DNA of 64,000 nt from Sanghuangporus weigelae (lineage: Eukaryota; Basidiomycota; Agaricomycetes; Hymenochaetales; Hymenochaetaceae), in assembly GCA_033182465.1 (NCBI GenBank), contig CP137319.1, forward strand, positions 2,294,001-2,358,000, given 5' to 3'. Below the pieces are notes generated by a model. The model saw only the letters and a program-made list of their open reading frames with translations. It was not told where the DNA came from and made no database searches. Both the position numbers and the translations under genes were made by a program. How positions within the stretch are numbered: position 1 is the first letter of the stretch; the number at the start of each line of letters is the position of its first letter. Shown here one piece after another: positions 51,220-62,353 of this stretch.

Positions 51220-51900
51220 CTTCTTGGAAGAGATGCCAATATTAATGGTTGCGGACCTTGCGGTACATGTTCAGCATGATGAATTCATCGGGAAGTACAT
51301 ATGTGAACCCATTAAACTCGTGTCTCAACCGCTCGGAAGACGCCGTTCATTACTTACCGCTATCAGTGTATCACAGTCCGCGCCTTCATCACTGCGATAT
51401 TGCATTCTTCGCATTTGTATTTCTGAAACACGGAAGCTCTTTTCTTTCCAGATCTAATGGTCCCCAGAAAGGATGTTCAATCTCAAGGACGCCTCGGACC
51501 GCGATAATCATGCGAGAAACTGATTCCGGAAACGTTCCAGGTTTCTACTGAATAGCGGCATTATCGTCCCAAGATTCATTCTGGGTCCATATTCTTTCCA
51601 TCAAAGTCCCCCAATAGCGTTAATTCGTCTTCAGCGAAAGCCAAAGTGATTCAATACATCCTTGTCGGCTAGTCCCTTTGCTTCTGTTGTAACTTGACAT
51701 AACTCGCTCATAATATTTCGCTTGACTACCTGTTCAGCGGCAAATTGGGTTGGAGTCTCTGCATTTGGAGTATCAGATATCGCAGCTCGTATGTCTTCTG
51801 ACTTGACGTACGCATGGTAGATCGCTTTTTTTCGGCACTCGTGTGACACTCGAATCTCAGCATAAGTGCCAATGGACTCAGTGTGATCACGGAAGGACAT
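51220..51900 (-). pseudogene. Decayed BTB-family copy A (C-terminal part)
   Basis: Minus-strand open stretch 51900-51631 ends in a segment (AAEQVVKRNIMSELCQ, TEAKGLADKDVLNHFGF) that lines up without gaps with the matching part of copy B (AAERAAKREILTKLCR, AAKELSGNDVLNLPK). Further along (about 51430-51370) the antisense of HHCDIAFFAFVFLKH corresponds to the Cys-rich KCxxCxIAVMK block found in copy B. No intact BTB domain or start is visible. It is a partial, probably non-functional paralogue. Confidence 0.5.
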
Positions 51901-52229
51901 TATCTAGGGGCAGACGAATCATCCTCGCTTTCCCTGAGTGAGTCTGATTCCTTGCGAATCTGGCTTTTCTCTTAAATGACTATGTCCCTATCGGCGGGGT
52001 GGTATTTCTGCATGTCCACACTATGAGTCAGCTCTAGTTCACTGAGGACAAGCGACTCGGACGTGCAATCCAGATGTCCCGTCGTGAATCGGAAGCGTCC
52101 CGTATCGTAACGTGTTTCGGTGAGTTTCTCGTCATGTGAGCACACAAAGGTTGGGTACTGTAAGAAATAACAGGTAACTATCGGTCAAAATCTCTGTATA
52201 TTTTGTATTCCTCGACCCGAAGTTACTAC

Positions 52230-53150
52230 ACAGGCGAGCTAAGTTCATGTTCTGCAAGCATCATGAAGTACGCACGCACCTTATTCCACGGAATCCGCGT
52301 GTCCAGGCCTTGAAAGATGCCCTTCATTGTTGTTTTCAATTTTGCCACTTCCATCACTGCGACGTCGCACTCTGTGCATTTGTGTTCCTGTGGAACGGAC
52401 GTTGCACCTTCTCAGGCGAAGTGATCATCAGAGAAGATATCATGCATATCTTTCTCGTCCTCAAGAAAACCCCGGATCATAATGACCACGGAAGTTATCG
52501 AAATATGGAGGTCTTCACGTACATACGAGGTTTTTGAGCAGGGACGGTGCCAAACGTTTGGACCCGCTACTTGAATGATCTCATACCACACTTGCAAATC
52601 GAAGGTAGAGACGAAAGCATCGATCTGCTTTCGGGAGATTAAGAACATCATTGCCAGAAAGCTCCTTTGCAGCCGGCGTTTCTCGGCATAATTTGGTTAA
52701 GATCTCGCGCTTTGCTGCCCGTTCGGCAGCACGTTTGGTTGCATCGGTGCAATTCCAACGGCATGCAAGTGCATACAATCGGAGAGGGTCAGATTGAACT
52801 GGTTTCTCATAAACCGTGGTTTGTATAGATTGACGCGCACTAGGGATATCGCACCTGTCAGCTGCTCGCGTAACCGTCTAAGCCTCGTCATACGCACTGG
52901 ACAAGTCGGATGCATCGTTGCGCAGATAGACGCCATCAAACAGGAGGCAAATCGATTTCCATCCTTGTCGAGAGGAAGAGGATCGTGAGCGTTGTCAGAG
53001 GCGACTCGTGGAATTTCAAGCATTTTTTTCTGAAGCCAGACGCGAGCTTGAGAATTACTGAATGTACGCGGAAAAGAATGCGATCACTGATAAAAGAATA
53101 ATGCCGCCGTCAGTGTTATCGTAGTGTGGATGGAAATCCGGCATCTGCGC
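52230..53150 (-). pseudogene. Decayed BTB/POZ copy B
   Basis: Read on the minus strand from about 53150: FHPHYDNTDGGIILL, then DRILFRVHSVILKLASGF, then KMLEIPRVASDN, which is the order of a BTB/POZ domain but spread over three frames within 120 bp, so at least two frameshifts. After it come PLPLDKDGN and HPTCPVR (in place of the usual IYP segment), then LYALACRWNC, AAERAAKREILTKLCR, and at about 52420-52290 a Cys-rich KCTECDVAVMEVAKLK tail. It is a recognisable but broken member of the same family as the genes at 10.4 and 29.8-32.4 kb; copy A at 51.2-51.9 kb is its closest relative here. Confidence 0.6.
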
Positions 53151-54079
53151 TGATGTCGGTGATCTCGCGCGAGTAAAGTCTGAAGAACAAGAAGACGTGT
53201 CGGCGGAGTGAGTTACGTAAGCCTAGTCACTTAAGGACCCACTACGTATCAATCCACTTCATCGTGACACCAGTAAATATCAACCAGCTGCTTGTATGGC
53301 GAGAGGAATATCACTATGCCGGTAAATCAATAATGTTCTCTCAGACCTTGAAGGCTCGGGATCATTACCGCTTTTATCTTGGCGTCATATTAAGATTCGA
53401 GGGAGATTTTTTTCCCCACCTATCCTGTGCTAAATGTAACGTGGTATAAAAACATCTTATAAATGTGATCTATAAAAAGGTAAGTATCGATAAAGTATGA
53501 GAGGACGTTCAATTTGCATTGGAACCGATATGTAAGTGGTCTGTAACCTTGGAGAAGTCACAACTCACAAGCAAGTAAGTTGTCCTTGTTCACTGCTACC
53601 TCATTTCCGAACGTGGAAGATCTGACAAAAATAAGTAAAAGTAACAATTGATGATCGGTGAGTAAGGAGTAGCCGAATTTGCAAAGCAGAAGATACAGGA
53701 CGGGGAAACGTATTTCATGAGGACATTTCAACTTCCTCTAGTTCTTCCGAAGGACGTGATGGTGATGTCTTTGGCTTTGGGGTCCTTTCTACTGTACTGT
53801 ACTAGAGTGTATGACTGCAACGCAGCGGCAAGCGTGATTTGTCAAAACCGGACTATCGAGCCCGAGGTGGCAACCAGAAGGCGTAGGTTTAGTATTTCTG
53901 TGGAGTTTTCGGTGCTGGGCGGACTTCATACGTGTAGTAACTCGTAAGGTATCAAATCAAATTCGTAATCTATGGGACAATAAAATGCTCTGTGACGGTC
54001 TCCGACTCGGAGGGGCAAACAATCTGCTCTGCTCATTTATCTTGTGCACCGTCAGTATCTCATCCTTCGTTGTTTCACG
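53151..54079. other. Promoter side of the A-T-R reductase gene
   Basis: About 930 bp without a gene. No TATA box is clear. A pyrimidine-rich leader (TCATCCTTCGTTGTTTC) directly precedes the ATG at 54080. Confidence 0.4.
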
Positions 54080-57000
54080 ATGGACTACAAGACTCTGCCT
54101 ATTCCTCCATTGCCTTACACTCAAGCGCTTTCAAGTGCCTCGTTCAGGCCACCTCCCTTGGATGGCTCGATGACGCTTCCGGAGATGTACGACTGGCATT
54201 TTACGCATAGTCCAGGACACCCCGTTCTCCTTTATTCAACTGAAGTGGGAGGCGAAAGTTTCATTTCCTGGGAAAACTGCGCACGTGCAATATACAGAGT
54301 TGCGAACGAAGTTCGGCATCGCATTGGCAAAGAACCGAATACCAAGCACCAGCCTCCAACCGTCGTAGCTATTCTAGCCGCAGCAGGTCTGTCATTTTTC
54401 TTTCATAAATTTCGCTCATTTTAAACTGCTTCCAGATACTATCACATACTTTCTGAATATTGCCGGCATCTTCCGATCTGGGTATACTGTATTTCCTATT
54501 TCGCCGCGCAACTCGCCGGCAGCGGTTGCCCATCTTCTTCAAAAGGGAACCGTCTCGCATATCCTCATCGGAGCAGAACCAGCCTCTCAGAGTCTAGTAT
54601 CTAATGCACTTCAGCTACTCGATGTCGACATTCGGGACCGCATTGGGAAATCGCCGCTTCCCACTTTCAATGAAATGTGTGACCTTGACGAAACCAAGCA
54701 TTGGTCAGATCACCCACCTAACGTCAGTTTCGATTTGGACTGCGTCGCACTCATTTTGCATTCGTCCGGGTCAACTGCTTTTCCGAAGCCAATCTACTGG
54801 ACGCACTACAGACTAGTTCAGCTTGCTTATTGTCCATGTATGTTCCATTGATGACTGAAGGAGTGGATCCTTACAACATTATAACAGACTTCGGAGAGCA
54901 CGACATGTGTGGGACAAGATTCGCGTGCCACTCGATGCCGATGTACGTAAATATAATTTCCTTCGGATGGGGTCTTATACTGTATTTCAGGTTCCACGGT
55001 ATGGGTGTCATGCAGACTGGTTGGACAGTATGCTGCTCTTACTCATTGATTTCTTCGTCGTCGTTAATGCTTTACACAGGCCGCCACAGGTCTAATCATA
55101 ACTGGTTTTGATCCTCGTATGCCTGGTGTTCTACCCAGTCCCGACACTGTTATTGAGAGCTCCATTGCTTCAAAAAGCGACATAATCTTTTGCGTACCGA
55201 GTTTCATCGAGGTTTGAAATCAAATTGCCTCTGGAGGGTACCACTCTGATTGACAGATAATTTAGGCCTGGAGCAGAAATCCTCAACATGTGTCCAGTCT
55301 GAGTAATGTTCATGGAGTTGTAGGTCTAGTAACGCATTTAAAAACTGAAGAGTTGTTTACAATGCCTCCAGTTATATGGTGGTGGTCCATTAAATGAAGA
55401 TATCGGAAATAAACTGTCGGACGAAGGAGTCTCAATATTTATTCTTTACGGCTGGTATGCTTTCGGTTTCTGTTTACGCGACATTCTTACTAAGAAAAGT
55501 CTCAGTACTGAGGTTGGGATCATGTGTCCTATAATGCCTAGTAAGTTATAACATATGATGCCGAGATTTATCTGACACCAAGCAGATCCGGTGAAAAGGG
55601 ACTGGAATTATTTCCGCTTGGCGGGAAACATCAAAGGAAAGCTCAGAGAGGATGGACACGGGCGTTATGAACTGGTGATTCTAGTACGTACTCAGCAACT
55701 CAAGGTATACATACAATAGCTTATTCTTTCGAAGCCGAATCCGTATGAAGTTCCGAGCGTCTTCAATACCTTTGAAGATGGAGTAGATGCATATGCTACA
55801 AATGATCTCTTGACACCCCATCCAACGAAAGCAGGATATTGGAAAATTCATGGAAGAGTCGATGACCAAATCATGCACTCGAACGGCGAGAAGGTTAGTT
55901 TATACGACTCTCAAAACTACGAATGCTAAAGATCAGCAGACCAATCCCGGTCCATTAGGTATGAGAAGTTATAACTTTAATTTCAACTTCTCATGTGCGA
56001 TAATGTAGAGACAATCTTGAATCAAGATCCGCATATCAGATCGTCTGTTATGTTTGGACGTGGCAGATTCTACGCCGGAGTCATTGTTCATCCGAAATCA
56101 GAGTATGCGATAGACCCCATAAGTTTGCGCGATCTAGCCAAATTTCGTCAGACTATCTGGTGTGTCACAAACTGAAGAAAATGCGTGGACACCTTGCTAA
56201 TATTTGTCCTCATAGGCCAACAGTGGAGCGAATGAACGATTTTGCGCCTCAGCATTCCAGGATATTTAAAGAGGTGCGCAGACGAATTTTTTCGTGCGAT
56301 TCGCACTTACTTCTGCCTCTCGAAAAGATGATTCTTGTAGCCTCTCCGTCCAAATCTTTTACTTATACAGCCAAGAATACAGCTAGACGACAGGTTATCA
56401 TTGAAGATTATGCGGAGGAGATCGACGCAATTTATGCTGCGGTAGAGGAATCTACGCAAGCAAATATTCAACTTCCTCCATCTTGGTCGTTTCAGCATGC
56501 CTTAGAGTTTACGAGGAAAACGGTTCAAGGCGTCATGAAATCGCCAATTGGTGACGACGCCGATCTTTTCAGTCATGGTTGTGACAGGTTAGTTAGTAAA
56601 ACTCCGAAGCCTATAGCTTTGAAACTCAAGAGTCTTCAATAGTCTTCAAGCTACATGGATCCGAAATACAATCCTGAATGCTCTACAGAGATCTACCAAT
56701 CTAAAGCCAGGAACCGTGCCTTTCAACTTCGTCTATCAGAACCCATCTATCATGTCGCTTGCTTATTATGTTTCTCATTTGTTGGAAGAAAGTGCCAATT
56801 CGACACAGCAGCGCGACGCTGAACGACAAGCTCGAGAGATGGAATCCATGGTCGATAAGTACACCACATTATTCAGACAACATCTACCATCTGCTCCGTC
56901 GCCTAGCGCAGACGTGGTCCTACTTACAGGAACAACTGGAGGTTTAGGTTGTCTGTTATTGGCAACTCTTCTTAAGGATTCGAACGTTCGGCAAGTGTAT

Positions 57001-58275
57001 GCATTAAACCGGGATGGGGAGAGTCTACACGATCGTCAGACGAAAGCACTGAAGGAGAGAGAATTGGACCCGGACATCCTCAATTCTCCAAAACTAACCC
57101 TCCTTCATGGAAAACTTGACGTGCGGGGTTTCGGTCTGGATACTCAGACTTTCGATACTGTGAGTATGAGATTTTTGATCCTACAGATATTACAGTATCG
57201 ATACTTTGCTTAAATCAGATAAGGAGCTCTATTACGCATATCATTCACAACGGTTCGTAAGTTTCGATAAGACATGATTGTTCTTCGTCTGACACTCCAT
57301 CCAAGCTTATCCTGTGAATTTCAATATGGCACTATCTTCCTTTGAAGCGAGCATTGCCACACTTCGCCACGTGATTGATTTGGCATTATCATCTCCGCTC
57401 CCGGATCCACCTCGCATCTTGTTCACGAGTTCTATCAGTGTGGTTCGTCGTAAGTAACCAGTATCTACACTCTTGCCTCATGCTTCGCTTATCATTTCAC
57501 ATTTTGTCTCAGGTGCACTAGATAACGAACCAGTCCCTGAGAAATACGTCGACTTCGCAGCTGCTGAAGGAAGTGGGTATAGCGAATCAAAATGGGTATG
57601 CGAGAAGCTGCTTGAGATCGCTTCCTCTCGAACCTCCTTGAGGCCGATAACGGTACGTATAGGGCAGTTGAGTGGCATGACGAATGGTGGTTACTGGAAC
57701 CAAAAAGAGTGGATGCCGGCTTTGATAAAGTCCAGTGTGTACGTCGGCTGCCTTCCGAACTTTGACACGGTAAGCTTAAGGAACAAATCCCCGAATACAT
57801 ATTAAGGCGATGATTATTTATTGCCAACTAGGATGTATCCTGGCTACCAATAGACGTTGCTGCGGAGGTGATTGCCGAACTACGTAACTCTGCCGCTCCC
57901 GTGTTGCATCTGGCCCATCCACACCCAGTCTCATGGTCGTCGGTGTTTCAAGCGGCATCGCAAGAGCTGCGATTACCCTTGGTACCCTACAATGACTGGT
58001 TCAGGGCACTTACGTCGGATGAGCAAAGCTTCGATGTCATGCGCAGTGCTGATTTACTGACAAAAAATCCCGCACTACGCATCGTTGATTTCTTTCGAAC
58101 GCCTGTCGAAAATACGGAAGCTTACGGAGAGACATTGGGTATGAGACCACTCGCGCTGCACGAAGCGCTGAAGAACTCTGTCGCATTACGTCGCATGCAA
58201 GAGATGCCTCTGTCGGACGTCGATGTAAAAAACTGGATTGCAGCCTGGAGTAGTTCCGGTTTCCTTTCTTTGTAA
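54080..58275 (+). CDS. NRPS-like carboxylate reductase (adenylation-thiolation-reductase)
   Basis: Nineteen exons join in phase to 1081 aa: 54080-54386, 54436-54837, 54888-54942, 54991-55027, 55080-55211, 55266-55319, 55372-55454, 55506-55540, 55586-55683, 55735-55893, 55940-55958, 56009-56159, 56216-56273, 56328-56587, 56643-57159, 57219-57252, 57306-57449, 57513-57769, 57832-58275. Adenylation domain: LHSSGSTAFPK (A3, about 211-220), MPMFHGMG, YGCTEVG (Cys where Ser is usual), GRVDDQIMHSNGEK. Carrier domain: CDSLQ with the phosphopantetheine Ser about 617, rebuilt across an intron. Thioester-reductase domain: TGTTGGLG (712-719), FTSSISVV, YSESKW (Tyr871/Lys875). Such enzymes activate an acid as its adenylate, load it as a thioester and release it as an aldehyde with NADPH, as in Lys2-like and fungal aryl-acid reductases. 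There is no condensation domain. The substrate is unknown. Confidence 0.94.
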
Positions 58276-58551
58276 CTATACAAGTTTGTCAGAAAGCGAG
58301 ATCCCGATCGCCGTCTTGTAACTCTTCGAACCTACGCAAGCTCTAGATTGAATTGAAAGTGTTGTGAAAAAGGTCTCACGGCGGCGTGAAAAATGCAATG
58401 GGGGTTAGAGTCCGCAGACGGACAAATTGTAAGGACGCCACTACCGAGATGAGTTCGTCATTAGCCCAGGGAACTGAAAGACCACGTGTGATGAACTTTT
58501 AAATTTAATCACATTCACTCTACTCTGTTCTGGATCTGGAACACCCTTAGA
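58276..58551. other. 3' UTR side
   Basis: Short intergenic stretch after the reductase stop; nothing recognised. Confidence 0.4.
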
Positions 58552-58721
58552 GCCTGTTTGGTACCGTGGATAAGGGTGGATAGGTTATCCTGGGGTTAAT
58601 ATTGTGAGATCCGGAGTTTCCCTGTTATGAGGTAATGTGGTCGGCATATGCTAATCACACTATGACAAAGCTGATCAACGCAATTGTCATATTTGGATCT
58701 ATAGCTCTAAACACCAAACAG
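58552..58721. mobile_element. Possible small Harbinger-like MITE remnant
   Basis: About 170 bp bounded by CCTGTTTGGTACC on the left and the inverted ACCAAACAG on the right, with TTA on the left and TAA on the right. PIF/Harbinger MITEs often show GCCTGTTTGG ends and three-base TWA duplications, but here the duplication does not match exactly and the inverted repeat is only about 9 bp. Confidence 0.3.
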
Positions 58722-58963
58722 TAACTTAAGCTTAATTTTCATTTGGGATATATATTTAGTACGACAATTTACATGAAAGTATGCAAGCTGAATGACATAT
58801 TTACCTCCTCTATGATTTATTGAAAAGGTACGACTGAGGGAGATTCCCGTCATTTCTGGATCGGAAGTATTGTTAGATGGTGAGACTAACAGACATCAAT
58901 CTCGAGGCGGCCAACACAACAAACAAACAACAGGCTAAACGCGAGTTGCTGAGCTAGACGCGA
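58722..58963. other. Spacer before the LTR copy
   Basis: About 240 bp of AT-rich sequence between the MITE-like remnant and the LTR copy. No gene. Confidence 0.4.
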
Positions 58964-58964
58964 G

Positions 58965-59046
58965 CTATGTTGTAGTGAAGGTAAGTAGATTTCAGTAATA
59001 CTAGAGTACAAGAGTAGATACCTATGTTGTAGTGAAGGTAAGTAGA
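58965..59046 (+). repeat. 25-bp direct repeat, 57-bp period
   Basis: CTATGTTGTAGTGAAGGTAA and the following TAGA-type bases occur at 58965-58989 and again at 59022-59046. The TGTAGTG inside each copy matches the start of the LTR, so the 5' edge of this LTR copy seems to have been partly duplicated. Confidence 0.8.
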
Positions 59047-59510
59047 ATAGAAAGATAAGGAGACGAAGGAGTCAATTGAAAGGATCCGCTCAAAGTCTTG
59101 CATCAGGATCAATGTGATCAGCAGATCTACACAATCAGCTTTCCAAACACAACCAGTAACCAAGCCAGCTATCACGGGCCCAAGTGATCGAGCGGCCTAG
59201 GCAACAGTAACCCATTACCACCCAAGCGCTAGAAGCACCAAAGCAGATACGTAATCCCGCTAACAGCTAACACTGCCGACTGCCTATTACCACGGACTAC
59301 CACTCTAACGCCACCAACTGAACAACTGGAGCGACCTCAATCAAAGAAGTGATCAAACTTCTTAGAAGTCTAGAAGCACAACTACTAAAGTCTAAATGCT
59401 AAAAGGCTAAAGGCTAATAAGGTTTATGGAGATCTCACTGGCATTTCAGCACTGTCAAGTCTGTGCACGAGTTTACATGGTCCTTTATGAGGTATACTAC
59501 ATAGTATGCA
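59028..59510 (+). mobile_element. Ty3/gypsy LTR copy, old, CpG-depleted
   Basis: Runs from TGTAGTGAAGG to about TAGTATGCA and matches, base for base over about 430 bp, the LTR at 60937-61376 in the opposite orientation, apart from roughly 50 extra bases near its start. Differences are dominated by CG in the other copy becoming TG or CA here. No polypurine tract or integrase-like sequence adjoins it, so it is a solo LTR or the remnant of a lost element. It is clearly older than the minus-strand copy. Confidence 0.7.
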
Positions 59511-60936
59511 TGTCAACCGCTGTAGTGCACTGGCCCCTTCTGTGCCAGTACACTCATACTACAACTCCCTCCGACTGCAGATACCATATCCCAGTGCTGC
59601 CTACACCTCAGAGTGTGAGGGCATACTCCTACTGCACTCAAGACACTATTTGAGTACGTTTCCACTGATTCCAGCACATGTACTGTACTGCGGTGCCCTC
59701 CTAAGGCCCAGATCGATCCGCTGATGGCTCTCTGACACTCAGTCAGGTCTGCCGATGACTCCTACCCAGCACCAGGCACTATAGGACACATCCCTCAGTG
59801 ACTACAGGCTGCTGATCTTACAATCTACTGTACATATGGCTTTGCAGCGACTCTAGATGTGTTAGGGAGTAGGCCCGGGGTTACACCGGTTTGATCCTTT
59901 TGCCTAAGCAGCGGTGTGTTGTGCAGAGGTGATCTTATCTTCCCACGTCTGGCTGTACCACGCGGTCCCTTACTAGCCTTCCTAGTCGCGGTCCGAGTTA
60001 TGGATGCTTTCAGATACGAGGTAATAGTAAAGCAGATTGGGATTTCCAAGAGGCGTGATAGTACAAAGCACACAGTAATAGCTCGCTGTAGGGCAAGCTT
60101 TACACCAGTGTGTTAAGAGGATCGAAAGATGGGGAAATGAGGGCCTAATCCTACAACTATTTATGCTCCCAGATATTCCATTTTCCGTCCTATTTCTTAC
60201 TCATCCTGTCTCCACTTTACTCCACTTTCCTCCACCATTACATCTGTCCCTTTGTCATCCTGCTGCGCTTCGCTCCACTTTGCTCCAATCTTTGTAAGGT
60301 CGTCTCCACTATGACAGAATTCTTTGGAGTTGCTGACTGAGACAATAGAGGTGGTGCTCCGATATGGAATGCTCCACTGTCAGTACTCCATAACGATGTC
60401 ATTGCCGTCATTGAGTGGCATCTTTGCTCTTGGAGCGATGTAGGCTGCTCGGTATGTGATTCTTCGGAATTCATCTCGAGGTCCAGCGAGGGTAAGCATA
60501 ACTCGCACGTCAGTGTTAAGGTGTCGGGTCGGTGTAGAGTATGGTCCAAGGCATATCATGAACTGCATAAGCTCTGCTGGTGGGTTCTGCTGGGTTCTGG
60601 TGACTAGCCATGCTTTGCCTTCGTATCGTATATCTCGAATGTAGCGCCATATCCTTCGTTGTATAAGGAGTTGTAATTGCTTGGTTTCCAGGTTCGCATC
60701 TCTCGGTAAATAAAGGTTTGCCTGTATCGTAGATGCTGGACATGGTGTGTGCAACTCCGGTCTATACCATCCAATCATTCTCCAAGTTATCGGGTTCGCA
60801 GTTCGAGGGGTCCGAGTTGTGATCGTGAGTTCCTCTCGTTTCTTGGGTACTATTGGGCTTGGTGGATTGGAATGCATTGTATCCTGAAGGTGTCGCTCGG
60901 TTTCGATGTGACAGTCACGCGTACCAACCGTTGCCG
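59511..60936. other. Sequence between two inverted LTR copies
   Basis: 1.4 kb lying between the plus-strand LTR copy and the minus-strand LTR. The 60380-60936 part is open on the minus strand and continues, without a stop, the open frame that starts inside the LTR; from about 60868 it encodes a basic, Arg/Pro/Thr-rich stretch (IQRRIWRYIRDI, GKAWLVTRTQQNP). A run of CTCCACTTT-type repeats lies at 60205-60285. It might be leader or gag-side sequence of another copy, or older host DNA. I recognise no protein family. Confidence 0.35.
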
Positions 60937-61376
60937 TGCATACTAAGTAGTATACTTCATAAAGGACCATGTAAACTCGTGCACAGACTTGACAGTGCTG
61001 AAATGCCAGTGAGGTCTCCATAAACCTTATTAGCCTTTAGCCTTTTAGCGTTTAGGCTTTAGTAGTTGTGCTTCTGGACTTCTAAGAAGTTTGATCGCTT
61101 CTTTTGATCGAGGTCGCTCTGGTTGCTTGGTCGGCGGCGTTAGAGTGGTAGTCCGCGGTAATAGGCGGTCGGCGGTGTTAGCTGTTAGCGGGATTACGTA
61201 TCCGCTTCGGTGCTTCTAGCGCTCGGGTGGTAACGGGTTACTGTTGCCTAGGCCGCTCGATTGCTTGGGCCTTTGATAGCTGGCTTGGTTACCGGTCGCG
61301 TTTGGAAAGCTGATCGTGTAGATCTGTTGATCGTGTCGATCCTGATGCGAGTTTTTGAGCGGATCCTTTCACTACA
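60937..61376 (-). mobile_element. 3' LTR of a minus-strand Ty3/gypsy element
   Basis: On the minus strand the LTR opens TGTAGTGAAAGGATCC directly after a seven-G polypurine tract (61377-61383 on this strand as C). It ends near TATGCA at 60937, giving about 440 bp. The position after the polypurine tract identifies it as the 3' LTR of the element whose coding part lies at 61.4-64.0 kb. CpG sites are well kept, so this copy looks young. Confidence 0.8.
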
Positions 61377-61498
61377 CCCCCCCTAAGATGAACTTTCGGA
61401 GAAATGTTCATCCTAATCCGTGAGAAAGCTCGGATAAAGGGTCGCCTAGTGATGGTTGATTTTTTTTGCTATCAAACCATCATCATCTCTGCTCCAAA

Positions 61499-61814
61499 AT
61501 GTCGAAAGTCGCCGCTGCTGTTACTGTTTTTGTCGTTATTGTCGCGATTTTCGGCATAAATCATTGGATTTTGGAGCGTAAGAGGCGTGCTCAGGTAAGT
61601 GATGCATGCTCTGTGCCGTTTCGAGTTGTTAATCATCCTCTAGGAGGCTGACTTCGAAATGCAATCGTTCCAGCGCGATGTTACTACTGTCGCGCTTCGA
61701 GTTCACCTCGCGCTCGGTTATGACGTTGAGGATATCGATCCAGTCGTCGAAAATGCAGGTATTGCTTCGCAGGAACGTCGTGAAAAGGGTGTCTGGGAAG
61801 ACATTGACTTGTAA
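61499..61814 (+). CDS. Small antisense two-exon ORF, single-pass membrane protein
   Basis: Lies inside the retroelement but on the opposite strand. Exon 1, 61499-61594, starts MSKVAAAVTVFVVIVAIFGI, a strong N-terminal membrane helix, followed by a basic ILERKRRAQ. A CAG/GTAAGT donor and a CTCTAG acceptor bound a 49-nt intron with the genome's usual size. Exon 2, 61644-61814, continues in phase with an acidic soluble tail (LGYDVEDIDPVVENAG) and a stop; 88 aa in total. Good codon-like composition, signal-anchor topology and perfect splice sites argue for a real gene. It could be an element-borne accessory gene, a captured host gene or chance. I know no family for it. Confidence 0.5.
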
Positions 61815-62353
61815 AGGGTGGTGGGAAGGGATATGAATATGAAATGTGCATCATGTAAAGAATATGACGCAATTGAAAGTGATAAGAAAGAAATCATAAA
61901 GTCGTTAATGAATAAGTTTTATACCAATTTGGGAGTGAAGTTCCAGGTGTTTACCTACGGCTCTTCAACCCCCAAATGGAGTTTTTCGAAGAAAGAGTGT
62001 AATTGGAGTGCCTTTCAGCGTGAAGGCACATCCTAGCATGATGCAAGGGAGTGACTTCACGTAAACTTTTGGCTTCTCCGTTGCATAGAGGATAATAAAA
62101 GGTAGGCATAATCTGCTAATTCGGAGCCGGCACAATAAAACAATATACAAAATGTCTAGGCCCTTGTAGGTTCTTTGACACTTCTGCATAGTGCTTCATT
62201 TGTGCTGGTTGGCCGAATAAGCGTGAAATAAAGAGGTGCATAAAGCATAATTTGGTCGGATGTGACCATAAATATCATAAGGTAAGAATGAAATGCATAA
62301 TTGACCATGTCGGGTCACGATATGGGAAAGGGGTTGCATAAAAGAAGAGTTGT
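61815..62353. other. Non-coding part of the retroelement
   Basis: 540 bp between the small plus-strand ORF and the end of the extra minus-strand ORF. No reading frame or motif recognised on either strand. Confidence 0.45.
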
